From NCBI RefSeq assembly GCF_000621485.1, contig NZ_KK211288.1, positions 61,472 to 125,471 on the forward strand: DNA of 64,000 bases, in the 5' to 3' direction. Position 1 is the first letter of the stretch, and the number at the start of each line of letters is the position of its first letter. Under the pieces are notes generated by a model. The model was not told the DNA's origin. It did no database searches and saw only the letters and a list, made by a program, of their open reading frames with translations. Shown piece after piece: positions 10,757 through 20,947 of this stretch. The stretch is from Alkaliphilus transvaalensis ATCC 700919 (lineage in GTDB: Bacteria; Bacillota; Clostridia; Peptostreptococcales; Natronincolaceae). The translations under genes and the position numbers were made by a program.

Positions 10757-10915
10757 CTAGTCTCTTACCGGATTTGGATTTTCTTGGATGGTATGCAAAC
10801 CTAATGTAGTCGTTTCACCTTCTTGAACATTCAAATCTGTCCAAAATACTACTAAACTACCTACTAATAGTACTGAAATCATTAAAGAAGTTGCTAACCC
10901 TTTAAACTTTTTCAT
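10757..10915 (-). CDS. small secreted propeptide, candidate RNPP signalling peptide
   Basis: A 52-codon gene starting 38 bases after the stop of the HTH-TPR regulator, with GGAGGG eight bases before the ATG. The product has a basic start (MKKFKG), one hydrophobic segment (about residues 7-25) ending in a possible signal-peptidase region, and a polar tail of about 27 residues ending in HTIQENPNPVRD. This is the architecture of Phr/PapR/NprX-type propeptides, whose genes lie directly downstream of the receptor gene and whose C-terminal 5-10 residues are the signal. No family assignment can be made from sequence; the pairing is an inference from layout and form. Confidence 0.7.
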   Translation of the reverse strand: MKKFKGLATSLMISVLLVGSLVVFWTDLNVQEGETTTLGLHTIQENPNPVRD

Positions 10916-10953
10916 TTGTGCTTCCCTCCATTTTCATTTTACTTTTACTTTTA

Positions 10954-12282
10954 CTAATCAGTTAAATAGTTCTTAGAACGGATCTTTTTAGTATATTCTA
11001 AGACTTTAGTCACATCCCCTAAACCTGTATAGAGCTCAATATAATAACTATAGAGATCATACATTCTAGGTTTAAAATCCTTTTCAATTAATAATCTCTC
11101 AACCTCCTGTAGATGTTTTAAAACTTCTTCAACATCTTGCATTTTTAAGTACAATTCTACAAAGGCAAAGTGCATGTCTATTACCATATGTTGTTTAGAT
11201 ACCCATTCTGAGAGAGTTAAACCATTTTCTAGAAATTTTTTTATTTTTTCGTATTCTTCGGGTAACTTACAACATTGGGCTTGATATAAATATAACGCTG
11301 GTCTATAATTAATATTTACTTCTTCTTTAATTTCTAAGGCTTTTTGAATATATTCAAGTGCCATATCTATATTCCCTTGTTTTCTATGTAGTACAGAGTA
11401 ATTTTCATAGACCAAAAATAAGGTATCTTTATCTAGTTGAAATTTCTTTAATAATAGTACGTCATATATTTTGGCCGCCTTCATATATTTATCTAAATCT
11501 CGATAAGTATTAGCCTCAATTAGAAGGGCCTGGTCATAGTAATTTTTAAAAATTGGATCATCCCATTTAAGACTTTTTAAAAGTTCAATATGACTGAAGA
11601 CCAGATCATATCGCTTAATTTGAGAATAACATATAATTCTGTTAAAGAGGGACTGGGCAATAATTTTTTGTCGATTATTAGTTTCATAGGTCCTAACAAT
11701 ATCTTCCGCCTTAACAAAGTAGATTATAGCTGTATCTATTAACATTTGCATTTGATAAACTGTTCCTAAAATAATATACATTCTAGCAACTTTACTATAA
11801 TCTTCATTTTTCATATAATATTCTTGTACATCTAAATAGTCTTGTAGGGCTTCATTATATTGGTAAGAATAGTAATAGTAGTCCCCTCTTAATAATTGTA
11901 GTTCTACCAGTTCTTCTTTAAACCCCCACATTTTTACTGTATCCATCACTTCTTCAAAAGTATTATAGATAAATGATTCATCGACATGGCCCGAATCAAT
12001 TACTCTTTGTAGCTTATCTATGTCTTGTTTTATGTTATCTCTCGCCTCTTCTTCTGAAACTTCCATAAGATATTCGGCTGTAATTTCTTTTCCTGTAGCC
12101 TTGTAATAATTATTCAAACTATCTGCAATCAGACCAGCAGTCTTCCATGTAAGATTTTCCTTATTTTTTTCAATCATACTTACAATCTCCAATGTTAGAC
12201 AGTCATTAACTAAATCCTCTTGAGTTAACCCCATAGCCATGCGTAAGTGTTTAACCTTTTCTCCAGGATTTGAAAACTTCAT
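10954..12282 (-). CDS. HTH-TPR transcriptional regulator, RNPP type
   Basis: A 442-residue cytoplasmic protein with an XRE-like helix-turn-helix at the N-terminus (about 8-65; MGLTQEDLV as recognition segment) and a long alpha-helical array of TPR-like units from about 100 to 435 (for example LQDYLDVQEYYMKN, AKIYDVLLLKK, ALEYIQKALEIKEE). This domain order and length match Rap/NprR/PlcR/PrgX-type regulators that bind a small imported peptide in the TPR groove. A small exported peptide gene follows at once. The target genes are not known; autoregulation or regulation of the peptide is possible. Ribosome site AAGGAG lies ten bases before the ATG. Confidence 0.85.
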   Translation of the reverse strand: MKFSNPGEKVKHLRMAMGLTQEDLVNDCLTLEIVSMIEKNKENLTWKTAGLIADSLNNYYKATGKEITAEYLMEVSEEEARDNIKQDIDKLQRVIDSGHVDESFIYNTFEEVMDTVKMWGFKEELVELQLLRGDYYYYSYQYNEALQDYLDVQEYYMKNEDYSKVARMYIILGTVYQMQMLIDTAIIYFVKAEDIVRTYETNNRQKIIAQSLFNRIICYSQIKRYDLVFSHIELLKSLKWDDPIFKNYYDQALLIEANTYRDLDKYMKAAKIYDVLLLKKFQLDKDTLFLVYENYSVLHRKQGNIDMALEYIQKALEIKEEVNINYRPALYLYQAQCCKLPEEYEKIKKFLENGLTLSEWVSKQHMVIDMHFAFVELYLKMQDVEEVLKHLQEVERLLIEKDFKPRMYDLYSYYIELYTGLGDVTKVLEYTKKIRSKNYLTD

Positions 12283-12706
12283 CTATTTTGTACTCCTTCC
12301 CCCAGTTTTTCTGGGTATTGATAACTTATATAATACTTTTTATATTTAAAATAATTATTATACTATAATTATATAATAGCTATTTAAAATGTTTTTTTCA
12401 ACCATTTAGTAGTATTCTGTTAGAATTTTCTAATTTTTATAACTTTAGCCCTATAAAATTTAACATAAGTTATATAATAAAACTACTATTAGGAAAGATC
12501 ATGTTAACAAACTTAAGACAAATCTTTAAACCTTATAAAGTCAACAATCCTCTCTCATAGTAGTTATACAATAAAATTTCAATATCTAAAATCTTATAAA
12601 TTTAATTAAGTTTAACGTAAAAAAACTATATCATAGAAGATATAAAAATTATGTCGAAAAATGTAATTTTATTAAGTCATTTCACGCTTCTATTTACATC
12701 ATAAAA
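12283..12706. other. intergenic region upstream of the HTH-TPR regulator
   Basis: AT-rich, no gene seen. It holds the promoter of the regulator and ends at the terminator of the gcv-lip operon. A TGTCGAA core (plus strand, 12652-12658) resembles a Spo0A box. Confidence 0.4.
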
Positions 12707-12729
12707 GCCCTTAGAAATGTCCTAAGGGC
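12707..12729 (-). terminator. terminator of the gcv-lip operon
   Basis: Perfect 8-bp stem GCCCTTAG/CTAAGGGC followed by TTTTATG on the minus strand, just after lipA. Confidence 0.85.
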
Positions 12730-12761
12730 AAGCCAATTAAATATATTTTCATGTTTAAATT

Positions 12762-13640
12762 TTATCGTGACTTAATTACATTTCTATTTTTCTCTAATGC
12801 ATCTGCTGCATAGTAGGAGCTCCTTACCAATGGATCTGAAGCAACATATCCAAAGCCAAGATCTTCACCTACCTCCTTGTATTGCTTAAAGATTTCAGGG
12901 GTTACATATTCTACAATAGGATAATGTTTCTTACTTGGGGCAAGGTATTGGCCTATCGTTAAAAAATCGCAGGAAACCTCCCTTAAATCCTTTAATGTCG
13001 AGATAACTTCATCATAGGTTTCGCCTAGCCCTACCATAATGCCAGACTTTGTATAAATAGTAGGGTCCATTTCCTTTACTAGCTCTAATAACTCTAATGA
13101 TCTTTGATAAATGGCCATAGGTCTAACTGCTTCATATAATCTGGGTACCGTTTCAATGTTATGATTAATGATTTCTGGCTTTGCTTCTACTACAGTTCTA
13201 ATAGCCTCTTCCTTTCCTTGAAGATCTGGTATTAGAACCTCCACCACCATTGACGGATCTAGTTCTCTGATGGCCTTAACTGTCTCAGCAAAATGGGCCG
13301 CCCCACCGTCTGGAAGGTCATCTCTTGTTACAGATGTTATCACCACATGGCGCAGTCCAAGTTCTTGAGCTGCTTTAGCAACTTTTTTAGGCTCATTAGG
13401 ATCTACCGCCTGTAATTCTCCATGGGTAACATTACAAAATCTACAGTTTCTAGAACACTGGCTTCCCAAGATCATAAAGGTGGCGGTCTTTTTATTGAAG
13501 CATTCTAGCCGATTTGGGCAGTTTGCTTCTTCACAAACTGTATTTAAAGAAAACTTCTTGAGTACATTATTAACATAACCAAAGTTTGGGTCTTGTTTTA
13601 ACTTGATTCTTAGCCACTGGGGCTTTCTTTTAACCTCCAT
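12762..13640 (-). CDS. lipA: lipoyl synthase
   Basis: A radical-SAM enzyme that inserts two sulfurs into the octanoyl group on lipoyl proteins, here presumably GcvH. The 292-residue protein has the auxiliary-cluster motif with C36, C41 and C47 (CX4CX5C) and the radical-SAM motif with C62, C66 and C69 (CX3CX2C), plus the C-terminal VRSSYYA segment containing the RSSY signature. It overlaps the end of lipB by 11 bases and is the last gene of the glycine-cleavage operon. AGGAGG precedes the ATG. Confidence 0.97.
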   Translation of the reverse strand: MEVKRKPQWLRIKLKQDPNFGYVNNVLKKFSLNTVCEEANCPNRLECFNKKTATFMILGSQCSRNCRFCNVTHGELQAVDPNEPKKVAKAAQELGLRHVVITSVTRDDLPDGGAAHFAETVKAIRELDPSMVVEVLIPDLQGKEEAIRTVVEAKPEIINHNIETVPRLYEAVRPMAIYQRSLELLELVKEMDPTIYTKSGIMVGLGETYDEVISTLKDLREVSCDFLTIGQYLAPSKKHYPIVEYVTPEIFKQYKEVGEDLGFGYVASDPLVRSSYYAADALEKNRNVIKSR

Positions 13641-14289
13641 AATTACCTCCTATTGTGTAGTCAAATACACGACTAAAGTATTCTGTCACTAATTGATTCA
13701 TAAAAGTAAAGTCTGTCTCTTTACCCGTTAGTTTTTCCACGGAAGTTACACCTTTATTGGCTATACCACAAGGAACAATTAAATTAAAATGCTGAAGATT
13801 TGTATTTACATTAAAGGCAAAGCCATGCATTGTAACTCCTTTTTTTACAGCCAACCCAATAGCAACAATTTTTTCATCTCCTACCCATACCCCTGTATGT
13901 TCTGGATGTCTACCTGCTTCAATTTGAAATTCTTCCTTTAATAGTTGAATAAAGACTTCTTCTAGGTTTCTAACAAAATTTCTAATACCTATTTTACTAG
14001 ACTTTATATCAATAATTGGATAACCAACGATTTGCCCTGGTCCATGATAAGTAACATCGCCACCACGATTGGTTTTATGTAATTGGATTCCTTGCCCCTT
14101 TAAAAATTCCTCTGAAGCAATAATATTACTTACCATTGCATTACTACCTAATGTAATAACAGGAGGATGTTCTACTAAAATCAAGGTATCTTCTATTTCT
14201 TTATTTTGTCTTTTTTCTAATGTATTAAATTGAATGTCTAGGGCCTTCTCATAATCGCAACGGCCTAATTCAACAATATTTAATTTCAA
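13630..14289 (-). CDS. lipB: octanoyltransferase
   Basis: Moves the octanoyl group from acyl carrier protein to the lipoyl domain lysine. From the TTG at 14289 the product is 219 residues and starts [16 protein letters not shown], as LipB proteins do; AAGGAG is nine bases upstream. A longer frame reaching 14367 lacks support. Visible motifs are [18 protein letters not shown] and [22 protein letters not shown], which contains the catalytic Cys (PCGI). Together with lipA it supplies the lipoate needed by GcvH, encoded upstream in the same unit. Confidence 0.95.
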   Translation of the reverse strand: MKLNIVELGRCDYEKALDIQFNTLEKRQNKEIEDTLILVEHPPVITLGSNAMVSNIIASEEFLKGQGIQLHKTNRGGDVTYHGPGQIVGYPIIDIKSSKIGIRNFVRNLEEVFIQLLKEEFQIEAGRHPEHTGVWVGDEKIVAIGLAVKKGVTMHGFAFNVNTNLQHFNLIVPCGIANKGVTSVEKLTGKETDFTFMNQLVTEYFSRVFDYTIGGNYGG

Positions 14290-14457
14290 AGGGATCAACT
14301 CCTTACTAGTATATCGTATATTTAATTCATATATTAACAACCTAATACCATAATTACCCTTCAACATTCATTTCTAACAGTAGGGTAAAAGATGCTTATC
14401 ATAAATTGTTAAGATATGAATTAAATAACTTTTTTAAAAATTCTCCTAGTGTAATCA

Positions 14458-14493
14458 ATGCTATAAATATCCCTTTAGGGGATATTTATAGCA
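14458..14493. repeat. perfect inverted repeat between the small selenoprotein gene and lipB
   Basis: ATGCTATAAATATCCC and its complement form a 16-bp stem around a short loop (TTTAG/CTAAA). No T run follows on either strand, so it is not a clear terminator. It may protect RNA ends or tune the expression of lipB and lipA. Confidence 0.7.
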
Positions 14494-14498
14494 TTATG

Positions 14499-14804
14499 TT
14501 AATTGGTGACTAATTGGTATCGATAGATTAACATAGAATCACTTTTCTTTTCTCGAATATCTGCCTTTAGTATCTTTACAATCTCCCCAGAATCTAATCT
14601 AATTGTTTTTCCAACAATTATTTCAATATAAGATCTTATTGCTTCTAAGTGTTCTACAGCTATGGTTTCACCTACACCCCAAACTAGGGCCATCGCCTTT
14701 TGGGGGTCTCAGGTTGAACACATTTTCCTTCTTCTATCTTTAAGGGAGTTTTCAATACTTTCTTTAAAGGCTTCTTCTACCTTACCGTTCTTCCCAAATA
14801 CCAC
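14499..14804 (-). CDS. candidate small selenoprotein with CxxU motif (UGA read-through)
   Basis: A 101-residue product if the in-frame TGA at 14709-14711 is read as selenocysteine. The GTG start at 14804 has GGAGG seven bases upstream and lies 35 bases after gcvPB. The frame then reads RRRKMCST-U-DPQKAMALVWGVGE and continues to the stop at 14499. C29-S-T-U32 is a CxxU redox motif. Directly after the UGA the RNA can fold: stem 14699-14707 with 14674-14683, inner GGC/GCC stem and a GATG loop (14691-14694), a plausible bacterial SECIS. The ATG at 14693 has no ribosome site of its own. The alternative is two short unrelated frames or a nonsense mutation. Function unknown; a thiol/selenol redox role near glycine cleavage is an inference. 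Confidence 0.7.
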
Positions 14805-14839
14805 TTGTTCACCTCCAACTACCTATCTATTAGCTCCAC

Positions 14840-16288
14840 TTAACTCCACTTTAAGATTAAATCTTTTGCTGCTTTAACTTCATCTATTCTTCTAGCAAGA
14901 GTGTTATAGGGAGCATTTTTCAATAGATTTGGATCTTCTTTAGCTTCTCCAGCAATTTTAATCATCGTATCAATGAAGCTATCTAAGGTTTCTAAACTTT
15001 CAGTTTCAGTTGGCTCCACCATAATTGCTTGATTAACAATCAGTGGGAAGTAAATCGTTGGTGGATGGTAACCATAATCTAATAGTCTCTTAGCAATATC
15101 TAAAGTCGTTACTTCCGAATCTTTACCTAATCCCCCCAGCACAAACTCATGCTTGCAGGTTTGATCTATTGGTAAATAGTAATATTCCTTTAGTCGCTTC
15201 ATCATATAATTAGCATTTAATACCGCTGTTTCGCTAGCTTCTTTTAATCCCTCAGGCCCCATTGTCAAGATATAGGTGTAGGCCCTTAACATCACACCAA
15301 AGTTACCATAAAAATTCTTTATTTTTCCAATGGTCTGTGGACGATCATAATCTAATATATATTTGTCATCTTTCTTTTCAATGACAGGTACTGGTAGGAA
15401 AGGGACTAGATCTGCCCTAACTCCCACTGGTCCACTACCTGGTCCACCTCCGCCATGGGGTGTTGAGAAGGTTTTATGAAGGTTAAAGTGAATTACATCG
15501 AAGCCCATATCTCCAGGTCTTGAAAGGCCCATAATAGCATTCATATTAGCGCCATCATAGTATAATAATCCACCTGCCTCGTGTACCAAGTCGGCAATTA
15601 CTTTAATATTTGTTTCAAATAAACCCAGTGTGCTTGGGTTTGTAAGCATTAAACCTGCAATTTCATCATTTAAAACTGCCTTTAGGGCATCAAGATCAAC
15701 CGCCCCGTTTTTATCAGACTTAATTTCTATAATTTCAAACCCTGCTACCGCTGCAGTTGCTGGGTTAGTTCCATGGGCAGAATCTGGAACAATAATCTTC
15801 TTACGTTTCAAATCGCCTCTACTTTCATGGTAGGATTTAATAATCATTAATCCCGCCAATTCTCCATGGGAGCCAGCAGCTGGTTGTAGAGATACCCTCT
15901 CCATTCCTGCGATATCAGCTAGCATTTCATCTAATTTATACATTACTTCTAGTGCACCCTGGACAGTTTCCTCTGGCTGTAGGGGGTGTAAAGAAGTAAA
16001 GCCATCTAATGCCGCCATATCTTCATTAATTTTGGGATTATATTTCATGGTACACGAACCTAATGGATAAAAACCAGTATCTACTCCGTAATTTTTATTT
16101 GAAAGATTAGTAAAATGTCTTACAACATCAATTTCGCTAACCTCTGGTAAATCAACTTCCTTTTCTGCTAAAAAAGCTTCAGGAATCAAATCCTCAACTT
16201 TGCCCATATCAACATCATTAATAGGTAGACTATAGGCTTTTCTTCCCTCTTTAGATATTTCAAATATTAGATGATCGTATTTTCTCAT
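14840..16288 (-). CDS. gcvPB: glycine dehydrogenase (decarboxylating) subunit 2
   Basis: The PLP-binding half of the split P protein. It decarboxylates glycine and passes the aminomethyl group to lipoyl-GcvH. The 482-residue protein contains [20 protein letters not shown], where the Lys is the expected PLP-binding residue, and the [16 protein letters not shown] stretch. Its ATG overlaps the TAA of gcvPA by one base (TAATG), so the two subunits are translationally coupled. Confidence 0.97.
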   Translation of the reverse strand: MRKYDHLIFEISKEGRKAYSLPINDVDMGKVEDLIPEAFLAEKEVDLPEVSEIDVVRHFTNLSNKNYGVDTGFYPLGSCTMKYNPKINEDMAALDGFTSLHPLQPEETVQGALEVMYKLDEMLADIAGMERVSLQPAAGSHGELAGLMIIKSYHESRGDLKRKKIIVPDSAHGTNPATAAVAGFEIIEIKSDKNGAVDLDALKAVLNDEIAGLMLTNPSTLGLFETNIKVIADLVHEAGGLLYYDGANMNAIMGLSRPGDMGFDVIHFNLHKTFSTPHGGGGPGSGPVGVRADLVPFLPVPVIEKKDDKYILDYDRPQTIGKIKNFYGNFGVMLRAYTYILTMGPEGLKEASETAVLNANYMMKRLKEYYYLPIDQTCKHEFVLGGLGKDSEVTTLDIAKRLLDYGYHPPTIYFPLIVNQAIMVEPTETESLETLDSFIDTMIKIAGEAKEDPNLLKNAPYNTLARRIDEVKAAKDLILKWS

Positions 16289-17631
16289 TAGGAAATCACC
16301 TCCAACAAGCCTACTAGCTGGTCAATTTCAGCCTTTGTTCTCTTTTCAGTAACACAGAAAAGTAACCCATTATTTAATTCTGGATAAGCTTGATCCAGTT
16401 GGTAACCGCCAATGATATTATTCTTTAATAATTCATTATTAATGTGACTGGCTTCTACCCCACTGGTAACAGCAAACTCCTTAAAGAAGGGCTTATTAAA
16501 TAAAGGCTTTATTTTACCATTTTGAGTCAATTGATTAAAGGCATAGTGGGCTTTTTGGGTGCTTTGTAGTGCAACTTCCTTAAGTCCTTTTTTACCCATT
16601 GTAATTAAGTAAATAGATGCCATAAGGGCATTTAGTGCTTGATTAGAACAGATATTTGAAGTAGCTTTAAATCTTCTAATATGTTGTTCCCTTGCCTGTA
16701 GGGTTAATACAAAGGCTCTTTTACCTTCTACATCTTCTGACTGACCAACAATTCTGCCTGGCATCTTACGTACAAGCTTAGATTTAGTTGCTATAAAACC
16801 TAAATGGGGTCCACCAAAGTTTAAGGCGTTTCCTAGAGCTTGTGCTTCACCTACAACAATATCAGCCCCTAATTCCCCAGGACTTTTTAATAATCCTAAT
16901 GAAATTGGGTCAACAGACATAATTAGGTTAGCTTTGTTTTCATGAACAAGTTTTTCAACTTCCACTACATCTTCAATAATTCCAAAGAAATTTGGACTTT
17001 GTATAATAACTCCTGCAGTGGTCTTATCTACAACAGCCTTCAATTTATCAAGGTCAGTAACTCCGTCAGCCATATCAACTTCAATTACTTCTACCTCTCT
17101 AAATTTCATATAGGTTTTTAAGATTTTTCTAACTTCTGGATTAACTGTTTTAGAAACAACAATTGAAGCTCTTCTTGTTGCTTCAACCGCCATCATGGCA
17201 GCTTCAACACAGGCAGTACCGCCATCATACATAGAAGCATTTGATACATCCATACCCGTTAAATTACTCATCATTGTTTGATATTCAAAAATCACCTGTA
17301 ATGTCCCTTGACTAATTTCTGGTTGGTAAGGTGTGTATGCTGTATAGAACTCTGATCTCATTGCAAGATGTTTAACGATTGAAGGAATATAATGATCGTA
17401 AGCCCCCGCCCCTAAAAAAGAAACTAGCTCATCAACACCTTTGTTTTTTGAAGTAAGTTCCTTCATATGCTTTGTCATTTCCATTTCCGATAAAGGTCCT
17501 TCAACCTTCAAAGGTCTTTCTAGGCGAAGCTCTTTTGGAATGTCATGGAATAAATCTTCAACACTGTTTACACCAATGGTATCAAGCATACGTTTTTTAT
17601 CGGCATCAGTGTTGGGTATGTACCTATGCAT
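16288..17631 (-). CDS. gcvPA: glycine dehydrogenase (decarboxylating) subunit 1
   Basis: The N-terminal half of the P protein as a separate 447-residue polypeptide, forming the alpha2beta2 enzyme with GcvPB. Family features seen are [33 protein letters not shown] and [15 protein letters not shown]. The split form is typical of clostridia and bacilli. GGGGG precedes the ATG by seven bases; gcvH ends 42 bases upstream. Confidence 0.97.
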   Translation of the reverse strand: MHRYIPNTDADKKRMLDTIGVNSVEDLFHDIPKELRLERPLKVEGPLSEMEMTKHMKELTSKNKGVDELVSFLGAGAYDHYIPSIVKHLAMRSEFYTAYTPYQPEISQGTLQVIFEYQTMMSNLTGMDVSNASMYDGGTACVEAAMMAVEATRRASIVVSKTVNPEVRKILKTYMKFREVEVIEVDMADGVTDLDKLKAVVDKTTAGVIIQSPNFFGIIEDVVEVEKLVHENKANLIMSVDPISLGLLKSPGELGADIVVGEAQALGNALNFGGPHLGFIATKSKLVRKMPGRIVGQSEDVEGKRAFVLTLQAREQHIRRFKATSNICSNQALNALMASIYLITMGKKGLKEVALQSTQKAHYAFNQLTQNGKIKPLFNKPFFKEFAVTSGVEASHINNELLKNNIIGGYQLDQAYPELNNGLLFCVTEKRTKAEIDQLVGLLEVIS

Positions 17632-17673
17632 ATTAATCCCCCTTTATCTTGTTGTAAGGTTCACCTTTAGTTA

Positions 17674-18042
17674 CTACTCTTCACAATAAGCTTCATATTG
17701 TTGGCTATTCATTAATTCCTCTAATTCAGAAAGATCTGACATCTCAACCTTAACAATCCAGTTTCCAAAAGCATCTTCATTAACTAATTGAGGTGAGTCA
17801 ACTAATTCTTCATTTATCTCTACAATTTTACCTGTCACTGGGATATAAGCATCTGAAGCTGCTTTAACAGATTCAATTACTCCAAAAGAATCTCCCTTTT
17901 CAAAGGCATCATCTACTTCTGGTAGCTCAACATATACAATTTCCCCTAATTGTTTTTGTGCATAATCAGTAATTCCGATGTATGCAACATTTCCTTCCAC
18001 CTTAACCCACTCATGATCTGTTGAAAATAATAAATTTGACAT
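17674..18042 (-). CDS. gcvH: glycine cleavage system H protein
   Basis: The lipoyl carrier that shuttles the aminomethyl group between P, T and L proteins. It has 122 residues, slightly shorter than the usual 125-130, with the lipoylation site K60 in [21 protein letters not shown] precedes the ATG. The gene sits between lpdA and gcvPA; the 159-base gap upstream carries only a weak small hairpin (AAACCT/AGGTTT). Confidence 0.97.
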   Translation of the reverse strand: MSNLLFSTDHEWVKVEGNVAYIGITDYAQKQLGEIVYVELPEVDDAFEKGDSFGVIESVKAASDAYIPVTGKIVEINEELVDSPQLVNEDAFGNWIVKVEMSDLSELEELMNSQQYEAYCEE

Positions 18043-18201
18043 TTTAAATTCCTCCTTAATTTTTATTAAACCTTTAGGTTTTTATTTTTCCTTATTTTTA
18101 TACATTTATTTGAGGAAATTACACATTAATATCAAAAATAAATTATTTTTGTTAATACTTAACATAGCATTACTCAACATGGAATTTCCTCTAATTAATA
18201 A

Positions 18202-19575
18202 CTATAATGCATGAACACAACTATTATGAACAGCATGGATCGCTTCCATGATCCCCTCCGATAATGTCGGATGGGGGTGAATTACATCCCCTAATTGTGT
18301 TGCAGTAATACCTAGATGTACTGCTAGTGTTAGTTCGGTTAATAAATCTGTTGCATGGGGTCCAACAATAGATGCTCCGATAATTTTATCTTCTTTATCA
18401 ACAATAATTTTTATAAAACCTTGATAACTTCCAATAGCCTGCGCCTTTCCTAAGGCTCTAAAGTCGAATTGACCAGTGTGATATTCGATGCCCTTCGCCT
18501 TTGCTTCTTTTTCTGTGATCCCCACAGCTGCCACTTCAGGATCTGTATAGACACATCTTGGAACAGCACGATAATCTACTGTTTTATTTCCACCCATGGC
18601 ATTTTCAGCGGCTACCATCCCTTCTTTCGAAGCAACATGGGCTAAGAAAGGGCTATTAACCACATCGCCTATGGCGTAGATACCTTCTACAGAAGTTTGT
18701 AGGTTTTCATCGACTTCTACTTTACCTTTATCTAACTTAACACCAACATCATCAATACCAAGGTTTTCAAGATAAGGTCTTCTACCAACAGAAACCAACA
18801 TTTTTTCAGCTTCTACTATTTTTCCATTTTCTAAATGGACAATCACACGATTATCTTTAACTTCACACTTAACTATTTTTTCACCTGTCATGACTTTAAT
18901 TTTATCTTTTTTAAAGGCTCGAAGTAGCTGCTTAGATACATCGGGATCTTCAAAAGGGAGAAGTTGGTCTGACATTTCAATAATGGTTACTTTAGCACCT
19001 ATTTTGGTAAAGAACTGGCCAAACTCACATCCAATTACCCCTCCACCAACGATAATGATTGACTCGGGTACTTCTTCTAAAAATAAAGCTTCATCACTGG
19101 TGAAAACGTTTATTCTATCATAAGGAAATAATGGTGGAACAATAGGTACCGAACCCGTTGCTATAATAATCTTGTCAGCATCAATTATTTCCGTTGTAGC
19201 ATCTTCATACTTTACTTGTACTTTATTTTTCTCAATGACTCTACCAGTTCCATTAAGAAGCCTAACTTTTCTTTTATCCAGAAGAAATTCTATTCCAGAA
19301 ACCAATTGTCCAATGATCTTATTTTTTCTATTCATCATTGCCATAAAGTCGATCTCTATCTCTCCATTTACCTTAATGCCGAAATCCCTTGCGTCTTTAA
19401 TGGTTTGTAGTTTTTCAGTAGTAGCTAATAAAGCCTTGGTGGGAATACAACCCAAGTTTAAGCAGGTTCCGCCTACTTTAGACTTATTAACTAGTGTAAC
19501 ATCGGCCCCCAGCATGGCTGCTCTAATAGCTGCTACATACCCACCAGGACCGCCACCTATAACGGTAATTTTCAT
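18202..19575 (-). CDS. lpdA: dihydrolipoamide dehydrogenase (L protein)
   Basis: A FAD flavoprotein that reoxidises dihydrolipoyl-GcvH with NAD+. The 457-residue protein has an N-terminal FAD site (GGGPGGYVAAIRAA), the redox disulfide C38-C43 in GGTCLNLGCIPTK, a second dinucleotide site (VGGGVIGCEFGQFF), YAIGDV, and the C-terminal HPHPTLSE with the catalytic His. It lacks the N-terminal lipoyl domain that some clostridial L proteins have. Its location inside the gcv operon indicates dedication to glycine cleavage. Confidence 0.96.
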   Translation of the reverse strand: MKITVIGGGPGGYVAAIRAAMLGADVTLVNKSKVGGTCLNLGCIPTKALLATTEKLQTIKDARDFGIKVNGEIEIDFMAMMNRKNKIIGQLVSGIEFLLDKRKVRLLNGTGRVIEKNKVQVKYEDATTEIIDADKIIIATGSVPIVPPLFPYDRINVFTSDEALFLEEVPESIIIVGGGVIGCEFGQFFTKIGAKVTIIEMSDQLLPFEDPDVSKQLLRAFKKDKIKVMTGEKIVKCEVKDNRVIVHLENGKIVEAEKMLVSVGRRPYLENLGIDDVGVKLDKGKVEVDENLQTSVEGIYAIGDVVNSPFLAHVASKEGMVAAENAMGGNKTVDYRAVPRCVYTDPEVAAVGITEKEAKAKGIEYHTGQFDFRALGKAQAIGSYQGFIKIIVDKEDKIIGASIVGPHATDLLTELTLAVHLGITATQLGDVIHPHPTLSEGIMEAIHAVHNSCVHAL

Positions 19576-19618
19576 ACTAACCCTCTTTTCCTTTGAATTT
19601 CACTAGATTATGGAGGAA

Positions 19619-20725
19619 CTACTTCTTATAATTTTTTTGTAAGAATCTTTTACTAATGACATTAGCCTTCATTAATCTTTTTCTAACTTGAATCTCCAAT
19701 TGAGTTCCTAACTCAGTATAAGCAGTTTCTACTAAAGCTAAACCAATGTACTTATTTAAAGTTGGTGATAGATAACCTGTCGTTACAAACCCGATTTCCT
19801 TTCCATCTGCTACAACAGGATAGCCATGTCTTGGAATCCCTTTATCGATCATCTCAAAACCAACTATTTTTCTTTTTAAGCCTTCTTCTTTTTGTTTTGC
19901 AAGGGCTTCTTTTCCAATAAAGTTATCTTTATTTAACTTAACAAACATACCAAAACCGGCTTCTAGTGGTGTGATATCTTCATTAATTTCATTACCATAA
20001 AGGGGTAATGTGGCTTCGAATCTCAAGGTATCTCTAGCCCCTAACCCAGCAGGCTTAATTCCATATTCTTTACCTGCTTCGATAATAGCATCCCATACCT
20101 TTACAGCATCACGATGATTAAGATAAATTTCGAATCCATCTTCACCAGTATAGCCAGTTCTTGAAATCATACAATTGGCTCCTGCAACATTAACATCTCG
20201 TTTACAGTAGAAGAACTTTATTTCTGAAAGATTTGTGCCTGTTAGTTTTTGAAGAATCTCTTCTGCCTTAGGGCCTTGTAAAGCCATTTCAGAAACTTCG
20301 TCTGAAACATTCTTAAGTTCTACTTCAAATTCTTTAGCATTCTCTAACATCCATTGATAATCCTTATCAACATTGCTAGCATTAATAACTAAATAGTAAT
20401 GGTCTTTATTGAATCGATACACTAAAAGATCATCTACGATTCCTCCATGGGGATAACACATAAAGGTATATATAATTTGATTATCCTCTAACACCGATAT
20501 ATCGTTAGTGACTAAGTATTGAACAAACTCAAAAGCATTTTTTCCAGATACCTCTACCTCTCCCATATGGGATACATCAAATAAGCCTGCTGCTGTTCTT
20601 ACTGCCTCGTGCTCTGCTGAAATCCCGTCGTACTCTACTGGTAAAGACCAGCCTGAAAAATCGATAATTTTACCCCCATGGTTTTTATGTACATCAAATA
20701 GGGATGTTTTTCTTGGTTCTGTCAT
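19619..20725 (-). CDS. gcvT: aminomethyltransferase (T protein)
   Basis: Transfers the one-carbon unit from aminomethyl-lipoyl-GcvH to tetrahydrofolate, releasing ammonia. The 368-residue protein has FDVSHMGEVEVSGK, SRTGYTGEDGFEIY and the C-terminal FVTTGYLSPTLNKYIGLALV. The ATG at 20725 lies seven bases after GAGGAGG; an upstream in-frame TTG overlaps the ribosome site and is rejected. It is the first gene of the operon and follows the tandem glycine riboswitch. Confidence 0.97.
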   Translation of the reverse strand: MTEPRKTSLFDVHKNHGGKIIDFSGWSLPVEYDGISAEHEAVRTAAGLFDVSHMGEVEVSGKNAFEFVQYLVTNDISVLEDNQIIYTFMCYPHGGIVDDLLVYRFNKDHYYLVINASNVDKDYQWMLENAKEFEVELKNVSDEVSEMALQGPKAEEILQKLTGTNLSEIKFFYCKRDVNVAGANCMISRTGYTGEDGFEIYLNHRDAVKVWDAIIEAGKEYGIKPAGLGARDTLRFEATLPLYGNEINEDITPLEAGFGMFVKLNKDNFIGKEALAKQKEEGLKRKIVGFEMIDKGIPRHGYPVVADGKEIGFVTTGYLSPTLNKYIGLALVETAYTELGTQLEIQVRKRLMKANVISKRFLQKNYKK

Positions 20726-20905
20726 AGTTGTTCCTCCTCTCAAATTTTCAAATAACGATTACTGTTCTTGATGTAAGTTCCTCTTTTTAATATATAGCCC
20801 ATTAACGATAGAAGAATGTCATTTATTGAGAATTTTATTGTCCTTACTTTAAAAATATTAGGAAATTTTATAATATTATTTATCTATATATTTATCTATG
20901 AAAAA

Positions 20906-20947
20906 GAGGAATGTAATGACAACACAAAAAGTGCCACTACATTCCTC
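20906..20947 (-). terminator. expression-platform terminator of the glycine riboswitch
   Basis: Ten-base stem GAGGAATGTA/TACATTCCTC on the minus strand followed by CTTTTT. The terminator starts directly after the GTTAC strand that closes the second aptamer, so glycine binding and termination are likely coupled. Confidence 0.85.

Noticed and set aside
14458..14493. Perfect palindrome as a terminator
   Set aside because: No T run on either strand; kept as an inverted repeat only.
14499..14693. Independent 64-codon gene starting at ATG 14693
   Set aside because: No ribosome site before the ATG; the frame continues upstream through one TGA to a well-supported GTG start. Treated as the C-terminal part of a UGA-reading gene.
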